Positions 10,261-20,937 of a stretch of DNA of 64,000 nt are shown in pieces. Source of the DNA: Populus alba (Eukaryota; Streptophyta; Magnoliopsida; Malpighiales; Salicaceae); NCBI RefSeq assembly GCF_005239225.2, contig NC_133295.1, positions 8,184,001 through 8,248,000 on the forward strand, given 5' to 3'. The first letter of the stretch is position 1; the number at the start of each line of letters is the position of its first letter. The translations under genes were made by a program, and so were the position numbers. The notes beneath the pieces are model-generated. The model was not told the origin of the DNA and did not search any database. It worked only from the letters and a program-made list of their open reading frames with translations.

Positions 10261-12852
10261 GATGGATATCTGCAGTATGTCAGACCAGGCTATCCATGTT
10301 TCTGTCACTATATTAGCTACCAATATTTGTTTTAATACTTCAATCATTTATGGAGACAATAATACATCCTTATGTGAGACATTATGGTCTGATATAGTGA
10401 GTCGTAGTGCTGAATGGGAGTTAAACCCATGGATTCTTATGGGTGACTTTAATGCTATCCGCAACCCGTCAGAAAGGTTAGGAGGGTCTACTATGTGGGA
10501 TGGTCAGATGGACAGGTTGGAAACATGTATTCGAGATGCGAAAGTGGATTATCTTCGGTATTCTGGTATGCATTATACATGGACGAACCAATGTATTGAG
10601 AATCTGATTATGCGGAAGCTAGATAGAGTGCTTGTGAATGAGAAGTGGAATCTGCACTTCCCATTATCGGAAGCGAGATTCTTGCCTGCTGGTATGTCAA
10701 ATCATTCTCCCATGGTGGTAAAGGTTATAGGCAATGTTCAGAACATAAAGAAACCATTCAGATTCTTCGATATGTGGATAGATCATGACGAGTTCATGCC
10801 CTTGGTGAAGAAAGTATGGGATCAGCGTTCGGGGGGTTGTCTAATGTATCAGTTATGTCGCAAACTAAGGAAGCTAAAGCAGGAACTTAAACATTTCAAT
10901 AAGACTCACTTCTCCAATATTTCAGATAGAGTCAAAGATGCAAAAGATCAAATGGATAAGGCTCAACAGGAGCTGCATACAGCGCCTGAGAATCCAACTT
11001 TACGCATGCGAGAAAGAGATGTTGTTCATAACTATGCTTCTACCGTCAGGGCGGAAGATAGTTTTTTCAAACAAAAGGCAAGGATACAATGGCTTAGCTT
11101 AGGGGATCAGAATACTAGCTACTTCCACAAATCAATAAATGGAAGACAAAATCGAAATAAGCTTCTCTCCGTTACAAGAGAGGATGGGGAAGTCGTTGAA
11201 GGACACGAGGCAGTCAAATCAGAAGTAATTGCATACTTCCAACGTGTGTTGGGAGTGAAACAGATGCCTAGGGTCTTGAACAAGGAAGTGATGCAATCGG
11301 CAATTAACTACAAACTGTCTTCGACACAACAACATGTACTAGCACAAGAAGTAACAAGGGAGGAGATTAAGCATGTTATGTTTAGTTTTAAAAACAACAA
11401 AACCCCTGGTCAAGATGGCTTCAACGCAGGTTTCTTCAAAAGAATGTGGCATATAGTGGGGGAAGATGTTGTAATCAACGCTGTTAGCTCCTTCTTTCAG
11501 ACTCGTAAAATGCTTAAAGAAATGAATGCAATTACTTCTTGTGCTAATCCTACGAGGTTAACACATTTTCATCCTATATCTTGCTGCAATACAGTATACA
11601 AATAAATCGCGAAGATTCTAGCTGGGAGAATGAAAGTCGTTTTGCCATCCTTAGTAGGTCCGTATCAGACAGCTTTTATCTCAGGACGGAGAATCAGCGA
11701 CAATATTCTTTTGTCTTAGGAGCTAATGAAAGGCTATCATAAATCTACGGGTCCTGCTCGTTGTGCCATGAAAGTAGATCTGATGAAGGATTATGACTCG
11801 ATTCGGTGGTATTTTTCGTTGATGTTACGTTAATAAAAATGGGATTCCCTAGAATAGTCATTGATTGGATCATGGTTTGTGTTACATCATGTCAATTCTC
11901 AATCAACATCAACGGTGAACTTGCAGGTTACTTTCAAGGGGGGAGAGGGCTGAGACAAGGCGATCCATTATCCCCACATTTGTTTGTCCTATGCATGGAA
12001 ATCCTGTCAGGGTTGTTCTGCAGTATGAGTGCCAATCAAAACTTCAAGTTCCACTAGAGATGCAAGAAGGACATCATTTCTCATCTTTGCTTTGTCGACG
12101 ACTTGATGATATTCAACAAAGGGGATGTACACTCAATTTGTATGATCAAAAATGTACTCACAGAGTTTCAAGATCTATCAGGTCTATATCCAAATCCAAA
12201 CAAAAGTGACATCTTCTTGAGCGGTATGTTACGTGCTGAGACGGAACATATTATCAGTATTCTTGGGTTTAGAGAAGGGGAGCTTCCTATGAAAATTTTG
12301 GGAGTGCCTCTTATCTCGTCCAGACTAAAGGTTGTTGATTGTAAGGGCCTCGTGGATCGAATTACCGCTAAAGTATGAAATTGGACTTGCAGAAATCGCA
12401 GGGCGAGTACAACTGATTAACTCAGTTTTATTCTCCATCTAGGTCTATTGGGCATCTCTATTCCTATTACCTGGGCAAGTAGTGAAAAATGTTGAGCAAA
12501 TTATGAGATCCTTTCTTTGGTCAGGTTCCAAAATGAGCACTACTAGGGCTAAAGTGGCTTGAGATCAGGTATGTCTTCCAAAAAAGGAGGGGGGGCTAGG
12601 CATAAAAAGGATAGCAGAATGGAACAAGATTGCCTTGTTGAAACACATTTGGAACTTGTGCAATGTCTCGGATGGCTCAATCTGGTCTACTTGTATCAGA
12701 TCCAATCTCTTGCGAGGTAGGAATTTCTGGACAATCAAGGCGCCAGGAAGCTGCTCTTGGGCTTGGGGAAAGATTCTAAAGCTCAGATCCTTAGCATGGC
12801 CGAAGATGAAGCACATCATCGAAGATGGAATGACAACCTCTCTATGGTTTGA
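10261..12852 (+). pseudogene. L1-type LINE ORF2, first part (endonuclease C-terminal half and reverse transcriptase)
   Basis: Starts inside the endonuclease domain: WILMGDFNAIR (about 10429-10461), TWTNQ, KLDRVLVN and SNHSPMVVKV. The RT follows with NNKTPGQDGFNAGFFK (about 11393) and LRQGDPLSPHLF (about 11950). A FVDDLMIF-type catalytic box lies near 12092-12115 (DD retained). The 5' end is missing: the sequence begins exactly where the Athila-type 3' LTR ends. Frame is broken at 11605 (TAA), 11718 and again around 11760-12100. It is interrupted at 12852 (SLWFD) by an LTR element and resumes as short pieces at 18759 and then at 21851. Non-LTR elements copy themselves by target-primed reverse transcription; this copy is dead. 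Confidence 0.9.
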
Positions 12853-13796
12853 TGATACGGTTCAGCCTTGTGATACGACCCAAGTAAGGTCAGATTCGGA
12901 TTTTGGCGTAAAAAGCGCAACAATCCAGGTTTACGGCAACAGTCATAATTCTCAATGCGACCGTTGGATCGGGCTAATATTTTATGTGGACTCTCCAGAC
13001 ATATCTTACTACCTTGGGTTAAAATTGCAGGTCAATCGCAGTTCGGTAAGGCACCCCAATACTGGTCAACAGAGGCTGTACGGATTTTGTTATTTACTTC
13101 CATTTGACTTGTGGACTTCCTATTTGATTAGGATTCTTTTCCTCCAAGGATGTGGGAGCTGGTTTTGGGAATTTCCTAGTTCCACAAGGATATTTAATGA
13201 GTTGCAATATAATCTCCTAGTGTGGCAAGGATTCATTAATGTTTCAGAATCCTTTTCTTATAAGGATTCCTTATTCATCCTAGCTACACAAGGAAAGAAG
13301 GGCTGGTGGTATTTAATGACAAGTTACTTATTTTTATTATTTTCTTTCATGTTTGGGCTTAATTAATAGTTTGTTTTCAGCTAGGATCCAAGGCTTGTTT
13401 GGATCAGGTTATGGGCTTTTTAGTTTAGGGTTTTGGGCCAGTTTTGAGTGGACCTCATAGAAGTCCACATAAGAGGTCCATTAGGGTTAACTTTTCAAGA
13501 ACTATTTAAACTCATGTAAGCCACAATTTCGGCAGCTTTGATGAATATTATTCTGAATTTTTCAGTTTTAACGTGTGAGAGTGATTCTTGCATTCTTCAG
13601 TTCTAGAACGAACTGAATCTGACTTATCGAAGATTAACTGGCTTCGTGGCGTCATTCTACTCATTCCAATAGTGTTGGTGCCTTGGGGGAGGTTTCCATT
13701 GTGTCGCACTCATATCAGACCTATTTCGGCTTTCCGGGATCAGATCTCAATCTTGATTGTGGGTTGCGTGACCACGTGATCACGAGGTTCGCATCA
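12853..13796 (+). mobile_element. LTR 1 of the tandem element (subfamily A)
   Basis: TGATACGGTTCAGCC ... GAGGTTCGCATCA, 944 bp, TG/CA ends. It contains a TATTTAAA box and a GACCACGTGATCACG palindrome near the 3' end. Confidence 0.92.
13503..13510 (+). promoter_or_regulatory. LTR TATA-like box
   Basis: TATTTAAA within AACTATTTAAACTCATG. It is conserved in the subfamily A and C LTRs of this window. It is the best TATA candidate for this LTR family; a start site some 30 bases downstream is inferred. Confidence 0.5.
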
Positions 13797-13798
13797 GT

Positions 13799-13810
13799 TG
13801 GTATCAGAGC
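13799..13810 (+). other. Primer binding site, tRNA-Met type
   Basis: TGGTATCAGAGC two bases after LTR 1, complementary to the 3' end of plant initiator tRNA-Met. Confidence 0.9.
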
Positions 13811-14056
13811 TAGGCTCCGAAACAAGGTCATATCATTCTGTTATTTTCGTTTTTTTTTAGTGTCCCTTAAGTTTTTTAGTGTTTGCATCCATCTTCTTGT
13901 TCTTCGTGTCTGTGTCATCTAAGCAAAAAAAAAAAAAAGTTTATATTTCATCTTGTTACTGTCTCTAATCATATCAGTTTGTTAAAAAGAAAAAAAAAAT
14001 CAGAAAGAAATAGAGAAAAGAATGATTAGTTGAAATTTGAAAGATCATTCAATTTT

Positions 14057-14540
14057 TGCCGCAGAAACACAAATCTTGGTGAACCATAAGCAAACCACCT
14101 CGGAATCAATTTAAACTTTATATTCAATCTATTGGGGGTGGGATCGCATGATATATCAAAGTTGGGCTTATTCTGATATTATTTGCTTGAGGTTTTAATT
14201 CGAGTTTCAATTCTGCCGCAAAAACACTACTCTTAGTGAACCCTAGGTAAAACACCTTGGAATCAATTTAAACTTCATATTCAGTCTATTTGGGGTGAGA
14301 TCGCAACATATATCAAATTTGGACATATTTCGATATTGTTTGCTTCAGGTTTTAATTCGAGGTTCAATTCTGCCGCAGAAACACTACTTTTAGTGAGCCG
14401 TAAGAAAAACACCTTACAATAAGTTGAAACTTTATATTATATGTATTGGGGATGATATCGCACCATATATTAAATTTGGGCATATTTTGATTCCGGCTTC
14501 TGGAGGTTTTAATTGGAGGATCAATTCTGCCGCAAATTGA
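14057..14540 (+). repeat. 157-bp tandem repeat in element leader, about 3 units
   Basis: TGCCGCA(G/A)AAACAC phases at 14057, 14214, 14371 and 14528, a regular 157-base period. The units have diverged. The same repeat occurs in the second internal region and in related leaders at 24060, 25540 and 54480 (last two antisense). Confidence 0.85.
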
Positions 14541-14937
14541 TCATACAAAGAGTTTGGGTACCTAGAAATAAGAGAACGACCTATAAATTGATTTTTGGTG
14601 ATTTCATAGTATTTTAATAATACAAATTAAATTCGAGGTCATTTGGATATCGGTTTCTTTAGGTTTCCCGAATTAGGTCTTGTTTTGTCGTAACGGGTCT
14701 GTTTGGTGTTATCTTTCAAAACTTGTTTTGTTTCTGTTGATTTCGTTCCTGCCATTATACTATCATCATATTTTGATATTTGGCTGTTGTTTGAGTCATT
14801 TTCATCACCCTCACATTAGTTTGTTTTTCAATACGTTCTGGTCCAAACAAAAGTCAGATTTGTATTCTCGAGTCTAAATCAATGTTCTGAATGCTATAAA
14901 CTCTATTCTTGTCGTCGTCTTCTTGTTTTTTTCCCCT

Positions 14938-15846
14938 ATGTGTGTCATGTATTCACTAAGGGAGAGGGAACAGAGGAGGATTGTAGATCAACGATGCGAA
15001 ATACTAAGCCATGGTTTGGGGGTTCTAGAACGAGAAGTTGATAAGTGTAGAAGATTATTCTATGATCTTGAAGCTTCATGGGAAAAAGAGGTACAACGCC
15101 AAAAGGATGAAAGACGAAGGAGAGTCGCTGTGGTTATCATTCAAAATTATGTACGCAAGTGGTCAGTATGGCGTGCTTATTTGAAATTCTTGTCAGTCAA
15201 TACTTCTATACAGTGTTGTTGGAGAAAGGTGTTAGCAATAAGGGGATTCCGAAGGCTTAAACAAGAGGCTACTGAAGTCACCATTAATGCTATTCCAGAT
15301 TCGAGGGCGAATCTTCTTGAAGAGGGAGGGAATGATACGGTTCAGCCCTGTGATACGACCCAAGTAAGGTCAGATTCGGATTTTGGCGTAAAAAGCGCAA
15401 CAATCCAGGTTTACGGCAACAGTCATAATTCTCAATGCGACCGTTGGATCGGGCTAATATTTTATGTGGACTCTCCAGACATATCTTACTACCTTGGGTT
15501 AAAATTGCAGGTCAATCGCAGTTCGGTAAGGCACCCCAATACTGGTCAACAGAGGCTGTACGGATTTTGTTATTTACTTCCATTTGACTTGTGGACTTCC
15601 TATTTGATTAGGATTCTTTTCCTCCAAGGATGTGGGAGCTGGTTTTGGGAATTTCCTAGTTCCACAAGGATATTTAATGAGTTGCAATATAATCTCCTAG
15701 TGTGGCAAGGATTCATTAATGTTTCAGAATCCTTTTCTTATAAGGATTCCTTATTCATCCTAGCTACACAAGGAAAGAAGGGCTGGTGGTATTTAATGAC
15801 AAGTTACTTATTTTTATTATTTTCTTTCATGTTTGGGCTTAATTAA
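14938..15846 (+). CDS. Chimeric ORF: coiled coil, two IQ motifs, Pol C-terminal motif, then LTR-encoded tail
   Basis: From ATG 14938 (or 14947) the frame is open for 302 codons. Residues about 5-60 are Glu/Arg-rich and heptad-like (coiled coil likely). Two IQ motifs follow exactly 23 residues apart: IIQNYVRKWSVWRAY and SIQCCWRKVLAIRGFRRLK. That spacing and the LKQEATE continuation resemble the neck of plant class XI myosins (family knowledge, not searched). Next comes DSRANLLEEGGND, which parallels [13 protein letters not shown] at the end of the pol at 28650-28680. The frame then enters the next LTR at 15333 and runs 171 codons into it, ending with hydrophobic residues. IQ motifs bind calmodulin or light chains; whether this protein is made is unknown. 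It replaces all enzymes of a normal element. Confidence 0.7.
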   Translation: MCVMYSLREREQRRIVDQRCEILSHGLGVLEREVDKCRRLFYDLEASWEKEVQRQKDERRRRVAVVIIQNYVRKWSVWRAYLKFLSVNTSIQCCWRKVLAIRGFRRLKQEATEVTINAIPDSRANLLEEGGNDTVQPCDTTQVRSDSDFGVKSATIQVYGNSHNSQCDRWIGLIFYVDSPDISYYLGLKLQVNRSSVRHPNTGQQRLYGFCYLLPFDLWTSYLIRILFLQGCGSWFWEFPSSTRIFNELQYNLLVWQGFINVSESFSYKDSLFILATQGKKGWWYLMTSYLFLLFSFMFGLN

Positions 15847-16276
15847 TAGTTTGTTTTCAGCTAGGATCCAAGGCTTGTTTGGATCAGGTTATGGGCTTTT
15901 TAGTTTAGGGTTTTGGGCCAGTTTTGAGTGGACCTCATAGAAGTCCACATAAGAGGTCCATTAGGGTTAACTTTTCAAGAACTATTTAAACTCATGTAAG
16001 CCACAATTTCGGCAGCTTTGATGAATATTATTCTGAATTTTTCAGTTTTAACGTGTGAGAGTGATTCTTGCATTCTTCAGTTCTAGAACGAACTGAATCT
16101 GACTTATCGAAGATTAACTGGCTTCGTGGCGTCATTCTACTCATTCCAATAGTGTTGGTGCCTTGGGGGAGGTTTCCATTGTGTCGCACTCATATCAGAC
16201 CTATTTCGGCTTTCCGGGATCAGATCTCAATCTTGATTGTGGGTTGCGTGACCACGTGATCACGAGGTTCGCATCA
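15333..16276 (+). mobile_element. LTR 2 of the tandem element
   Basis: 944 bp, almost identical to LTR 1. It is shared between the two internal regions. Confidence 0.92.
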
Positions 16277-16278
16277 GT

Positions 16279-16290
16279 TGGTATCAGAGC
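16279..16290 (+). other. Primer binding site, tRNA-Met type (second copy)
   Basis: TGGTATCAGAGC two bases after LTR 2. Confidence 0.9.
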
Positions 16291-16536
16291 TAGGCTCCGA
16301 AACAAGGTCATATCATTCTGTTATTTTCGTTTTTTTTTTAGTGTCCCTTAAGTTTTTTAGTGTTTGCATCCATCTTCTTGTTCTTCGTGTCTGTGTCATC
16401 TAAGCAAAAAAAAAAAAAAGTTTATATTTCATCTTGTTACTGTCTCTAATCATATCAGTTTGTTAAAAAGAAAAAAAAATCAGAAAGAAATAGAGAAAAG
16501 AGTGATTAGTTGAAATTTGAAAGATCATTCAATTTT

Positions 16537-17022
16537 TGCCGCAGAAACACAAATCTTGGTGAACCATAAGCAAACCACCTCGGAATCAATTTAAACTTTA
16601 TATTCAATCTATTGGGGGTGGGATCGCATGATATATCAAAGTTGGGCTTATTCTGATATTATTTGCTTGAGGTTTTAATTCGAGTTTCAATTCTGCCGCA
16701 AAAACACTACTCTTAGTGAACCCTAGGTAAAACACCTTGGAATCAATTTAAACTTCATATTCAGTCTATTTGGGGTGAGATCGCAACATATATCAAATTT
16801 GGACATATTTCGATATTGTTTGCTTCAGGTTTTAATTCGAGGTTCAATTCTGCCGCAGAAACACTACTTTTAGTGAGCCGTAAGAAAAACACCTTACAAT
16901 AAGTTGAAACTTTATATTATATGTATTGGGGATGATATCGCACCATATATTAAATTTGGGCATATTTTTGATTCCGGCTTCTGGAGGTTTTAATTGGAGG
17001 ATCAATTCTGCCGCAAATTGAT
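16537..17022 (+). repeat. 157-bp tandem repeat in second leader
   Basis: Phases at 16537, 16694, 16851 and 17009. Nearly identical to 14057-14540. Confidence 0.85.
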
Positions 17023-17419
17023 CATACAAAGAGTTTGGGTACCTAGAAATAAGAGAACGACCTATAAATTGATTTTTGGTGATTTCATAGTATTTTTAAT
17101 AATACAAATTAAATTCGAGGTCATTTGGATATCGGTTTCTTTAGGTTTCCCGAATTAGGTCTTGTTTTGTCGTAACGGGTCTGTTTGGTGTTATCTTTCA
17201 AAACTTGTTTTGTTTCTGTTGATTTCGTTCCTGCCATTATACTATCATCATATTTTGATATTTGGCTGTTGTTTGAGTCATTTTCATCACCCTCACATTA
17301 GTTTGTTTTTCAATACGTTCTGGTCCAAACAAAAGTCAGATTTGTATTCTCGAGTCTAAATCAATGTTCTGAATGCTATAAACTCTATTCTTGTCGTCGT
17401 CTTCTTGTTTTTTTCCCCT

Positions 17420-18328
17420 ATGTGTGTCATGTATTCACTAAGGGAGAGGGAACAGAGGAGGATTGTAGATCAACGATGCGAAATACTAAGCCATGGTTTG
17501 GGGGTTCTAGAACGAGAAGTTGATAAGTGTAGAAGATTATTCTATGATCTTGAAGCTTCATGGGAAAAAGAGGTACAACGCCAAAAGGATGAAAGACGAA
17601 GGAGAGTCGCTGTGGTTATCATTCAAAATTATGTACGCAAGTGGTCAGTATGGCGTGCTTATTTGAAATTCTTGTCAGTCAATACTTCTATACAGTGTTG
17701 TTGGAGAAAGGTGTTAGCAATAAGGGGATTCCGAAGGCTTAAACAAGAGGCTACTGAAGTCACCATTAATGCTATTCCAGATTCAAGGGCGAATCTTCTT
17801 GAAGAGGGAGGGAATGATACGGTTCAGCCCTGTGATACGACCCAAGTAAGGTCAGATTCGGATTTTGGCGTAAAAAGCGCAACAATCCAGGTTTACGGCA
17901 ACAGTCATAATTCTCAATCCGACAGTTGGATCGGGCTAATATTTTATGTGGACTCTCCAGACATATCTTACTACCTTGGGTTAAAATTGCAGGTCAATCG
18001 CAGTTCGGTAAGGCACCCCAATACTGGTCAACAGAGGCTGTACGGATTTTGTTATTTACTTCCATTTGACTTGTGGACTTCCTATTTGATTAGGATTCTT
18101 TTCCTCCAAGGATGTGGGAGCTGGTTTTGGGAATTTCCTAGTTCCACAAGGATATTTAATGAGTTGCAATATAATCTCCTAGTGTGGCAAGGATTCATTA
18201 ATGTTTCAGAATCCTTTTCTTATAAGGATTCCTTATTCATCCTAGCTACACAAGGAAAGAAGGGCTGGCGCTATTTAATGACAAGTTACTTATTTTTATT
18301 ATTTTCTTTCATGTTTGGGCTTAATTAA
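17420..18328 (+). CDS. Second copy of the coiled-coil/IQ chimeric ORF
   Basis: Same 302-codon frame as 14938-15846, offset 2482 bases. The translated differences seen all lie in the LTR-encoded part (SQSDSW versus SQCDRW, and GWRY versus GWWY). Both copies keep the two IQ motifs and the DSRANLLEEGGND string. The frame enters LTR 3 at 17815. Being a recent duplicate, its openness is not independent evidence of selection. Confidence 0.68.
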   Translation: MCVMYSLREREQRRIVDQRCEILSHGLGVLEREVDKCRRLFYDLEASWEKEVQRQKDERRRRVAVVIIQNYVRKWSVWRAYLKFLSVNTSIQCCWRKVLAIRGFRRLKQEATEVTINAIPDSRANLLEEGGNDTVQPCDTTQVRSDSDFGVKSATIQVYGNSHNSQSDSWIGLIFYVDSPDISYYLGLKLQVNRSSVRHPNTGQQRLYGFCYLLPFDLWTSYLIRILFLQGCGSWFWEFPSSTRIFNELQYNLLVWQGFINVSESFSYKDSLFILATQGKKGWRYLMTSYLFLLFSFMFGLN

Positions 18329-18758
18329 TAGTTTGTTTTCAGCTAGGATCCAAGGCTTGTTTGGATCAGGTTATGGGCTTTTTAGTTTAGGGTTTTGGGC
18401 CAGTTTTGAGTGGACCTCATAGAAGTCCACATAAGAGGTCCATTAGAGTTAACTTTTCAAGAACTATTTAAACTCACGTAAGCCACAATTTTGGCAGCTT
18501 TGATGAATATTATTCTGAATTTTTCAGTTTTAACGTGTGAGAGTGATTCTTGCATTCTTCAGTTCTAGAACGAACTGAATCTGACTTATCGAAGATTAAC
18601 TGGCTTCGTGGTGTCATTCTACTCATTCCAATAGTGTTGGTGCCTTGGGGGAGGTTTCCATTGTGTCGCACTCATATTAGACCTATTTCGGCTTTCCGGG
18701 ATCAGATCTCAATCTTGATTGTGGGTTGCGTGACCACGTGATCACGAGGTTCGCATCA
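17815..18758 (+). mobile_element. LTR 3 of the tandem element
   Basis: 944 bp, followed at once by TSD TTTGA and LINE sequence. It shares variants (AATCCGACAGTTGG, GGCTGGCGCTAT) with LTR 4, which ties it to the array downstream. Confidence 0.92.
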
Positions 18759-18856
18759 TTTGACAATTGGCATCCTCACAGCCCGCTCGCTGATACTTAC
18801 GATGAAAGATTCATCTATGATTGAGATATGGAACATAATGCGAGAATGAATGTGTT

Positions 18857-19798
18857 TGATACGGTTCAGCCCTGTGATACGACCAAGTAAGGTCAGATTC
18901 GGATTTTGGCGTAAAAAACGCAACAATCCAGGTTTACGGCAATAGTCATAATTCTCAATCCGACAGTTGGATCGGGCTAATATTTTATGTGGACTCTCCA
19001 GACATATCTTACTACCTTGGGTTAAAATTGCAGGTCAATCGCAGTTCGGTAAGGCACCCCAATACTGGTCAACAGAGGTTGTACGGATTTTGTTATTTAC
19101 TTCCATTTGACTTGTGGACTTCCTATTTGATTAGGATTCTTTTCCTCCAAGGATGTGGGAGCTGGTTTTGGGAATTTCCTAGTTCCACAAGGATATTTAA
19201 TGAGTTGCAATATAATCTCCTAGTGTGGCAAGGATTCATTAATGTTTCAGAATCCTTTTCTTATAAGGATTCCTTATTCATCCTAGCTACACAAGGAAAG
19301 AAGGGCTGGCGCTATTTAATGACAAGTTACTTATTTTTATTATTTTCTTTCATGTTTGGGCTTAATTAATAGTTTTTTTCAGCTAGGATCCAAGGCTTGT
19401 TTGGATCAGGTTATGGGCTTTTTAGTTTAGGGTTTTGGGCCAGTTTTGAGTGGACCTCATAGAAGTCCACATAAGAGGTCCATTAGAGTTAACTTTTCAA
19501 GAACTATTTAAACTCACGTAAGCCACAATTTCGGCAGCTTTGATGAATATTATTCTGAATTTTTCAGTTTTAACGTGTGAGAGTGATTCTTGCATTCTTC
19601 AGTTCTAGAACGAACTGAATCTGACTTATCGAAGATTAACTGGCTTCGTGGCGTCATTCTACTCATTCCAATAGTGTTGGTGCCTTGGGGGAGGTTTCCA
19701 TTGTGTCGCACTCATATTAGACCTATTTCGGCTTTCCGGGATCAGATCTCAATCTTGATTGTGGGTTGCGTGACCACGTGATCACGAGGTTCGCATCA
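18857..19798 (+). mobile_element. LTR 4 (array)
   Basis: 942 bp, begins TGATACGGTTC after ATGTGTT. It has the GACCAAGTAAGG variant (one C lost) common to LTRs 4-6. Confidence 0.9.
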
Positions 19799-19896
19799 TT
19801 TGACAATTGGCATCCTCACAGCCCGCTCGCTGATACTTACGATGAAAGATTCATCTATGATTGAGATATGGAACATAATGCGAGAATGAATGTGTT

Positions 19897-20839
19897 TGAT
19901 ACGGTTCAGCCCTGTGATACGACCAAGTAAGGTCAGATTCGGATTTTGGCGTAAAAAACACAACAATCCAGGTTTACGGCAACAGTCATAATTCTCAATC
20001 CGACAGTTGGATCGGGCTAATATTTTATGTGGACTCTCCAGACATATCTTACTACCTTGGGTTAAAATTGCAGGTCAATCGCAGTTCGGTAAGGCACCCC
20101 AATACTGGTCAACAGAGGCTGTACGGATTTTGTTATTTACTTCCATTTGACTTGTGGACTTCCTATTTGATTAGGATTCTTTTCCTCCAAGGATGTGGGA
20201 GCTGGTTTTGGGAATTTCCTAGTTCCACAAGGATATTTAATGAGTTGCAATATAATCTCCTAGTGTGGCAAGGATTCATTAATGTTTCAGAATCCTTTTC
20301 TTATAAGGATTCCTTATTCATCCTAGCTACACAAGGAAAGAAGGGCTGGTGCTATTTAATGACAAGTTACTTATTTTTATTATTTTCTTTCATGTTTGGG
20401 CTTAATTAATAGTTTGTTTTCAGCTAGGATCCAAGGCTTGTTTGGATCAGGTTATGGGCTTTTTAGTTTAGGGTTTTGGGCCAGTTTTGAGTGGACCTCA
20501 TAGAAGTCCACATAAGAGGTCCATTAGAGTTAACTTTTCAAGAACTATTTAAACTCACGTAAGCCACAATTTCGGCAGCTTTGATGAATATTATTCTGAA
20601 TTTTTCAGTTTTAACGTGTGAGAGTGATTCTTGCATTCTTCAGTTCTAGAACGAACTGAATCTGACTTATCGAAGATTAACTGGCTTCGTGGCGTCATTC
20701 TACTCATTCCAATAGTGTTGGTGCCTTGGGGGAGGTTTCCATTGTGTCGCACTCATATTAGACCTATTTCGGCTTTCCGGGATCAGATCTCAATCTTGAT
20801 TGTGGGTTGCGTGACCACGTGATCACGAGGTTCGCATCA
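19897..20839 (+). mobile_element. LTR 5 (array)
   Basis: 943 bp, same boundaries as LTR 4. It differs at the AAAAAACAC and GGCTGGTGC sites. Confidence 0.9.
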
Positions 20840-20937
20840 TTTGACAATTGGCATCCTCACAGCCCGCTCGCTGATACTTACGATGAAAGATTCATCTATG
20901 ATTGAGATATGGAACATAATGCGAGAATGAATGTGTT

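Larger units (their letters stand above)
12853..18758 (+). mobile_element. Non-autonomous LTR element with three LTRs and two internal regions (LTR-int-LTR-int-LTR)
   Basis: Three 944-bp LTRs (12853-13796, 15333-16276, 17815-18758) alternate with two near-identical internal regions of about 1.54 kb. The whole array is flanked by one perfect TSD, TTTGA (12848-12852 and 18759-18763), in LINE sequence. This structure fits one insertion followed by unequal recombination. The internal region has a tRNA-Met primer site, a 157-bp repeat leader and one ORF; no RT, RNase H or integrase is present. Confidence 0.92.

Noticed and set aside
13588..13779. Repeated 63-codon frame found in every A-type LTR copy
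   Set aside because: It repeats only because the LTR repeats; it overlaps the LTR promoter and leader region, has no motif, and is not kept in B or E LTRs.
14938..15330. Independent host myosin gene exon
   Set aside because: The IQ region is bounded on both sides by the same LTR element in several copies and is joined to a Pol-tail motif, so it belongs to the element.
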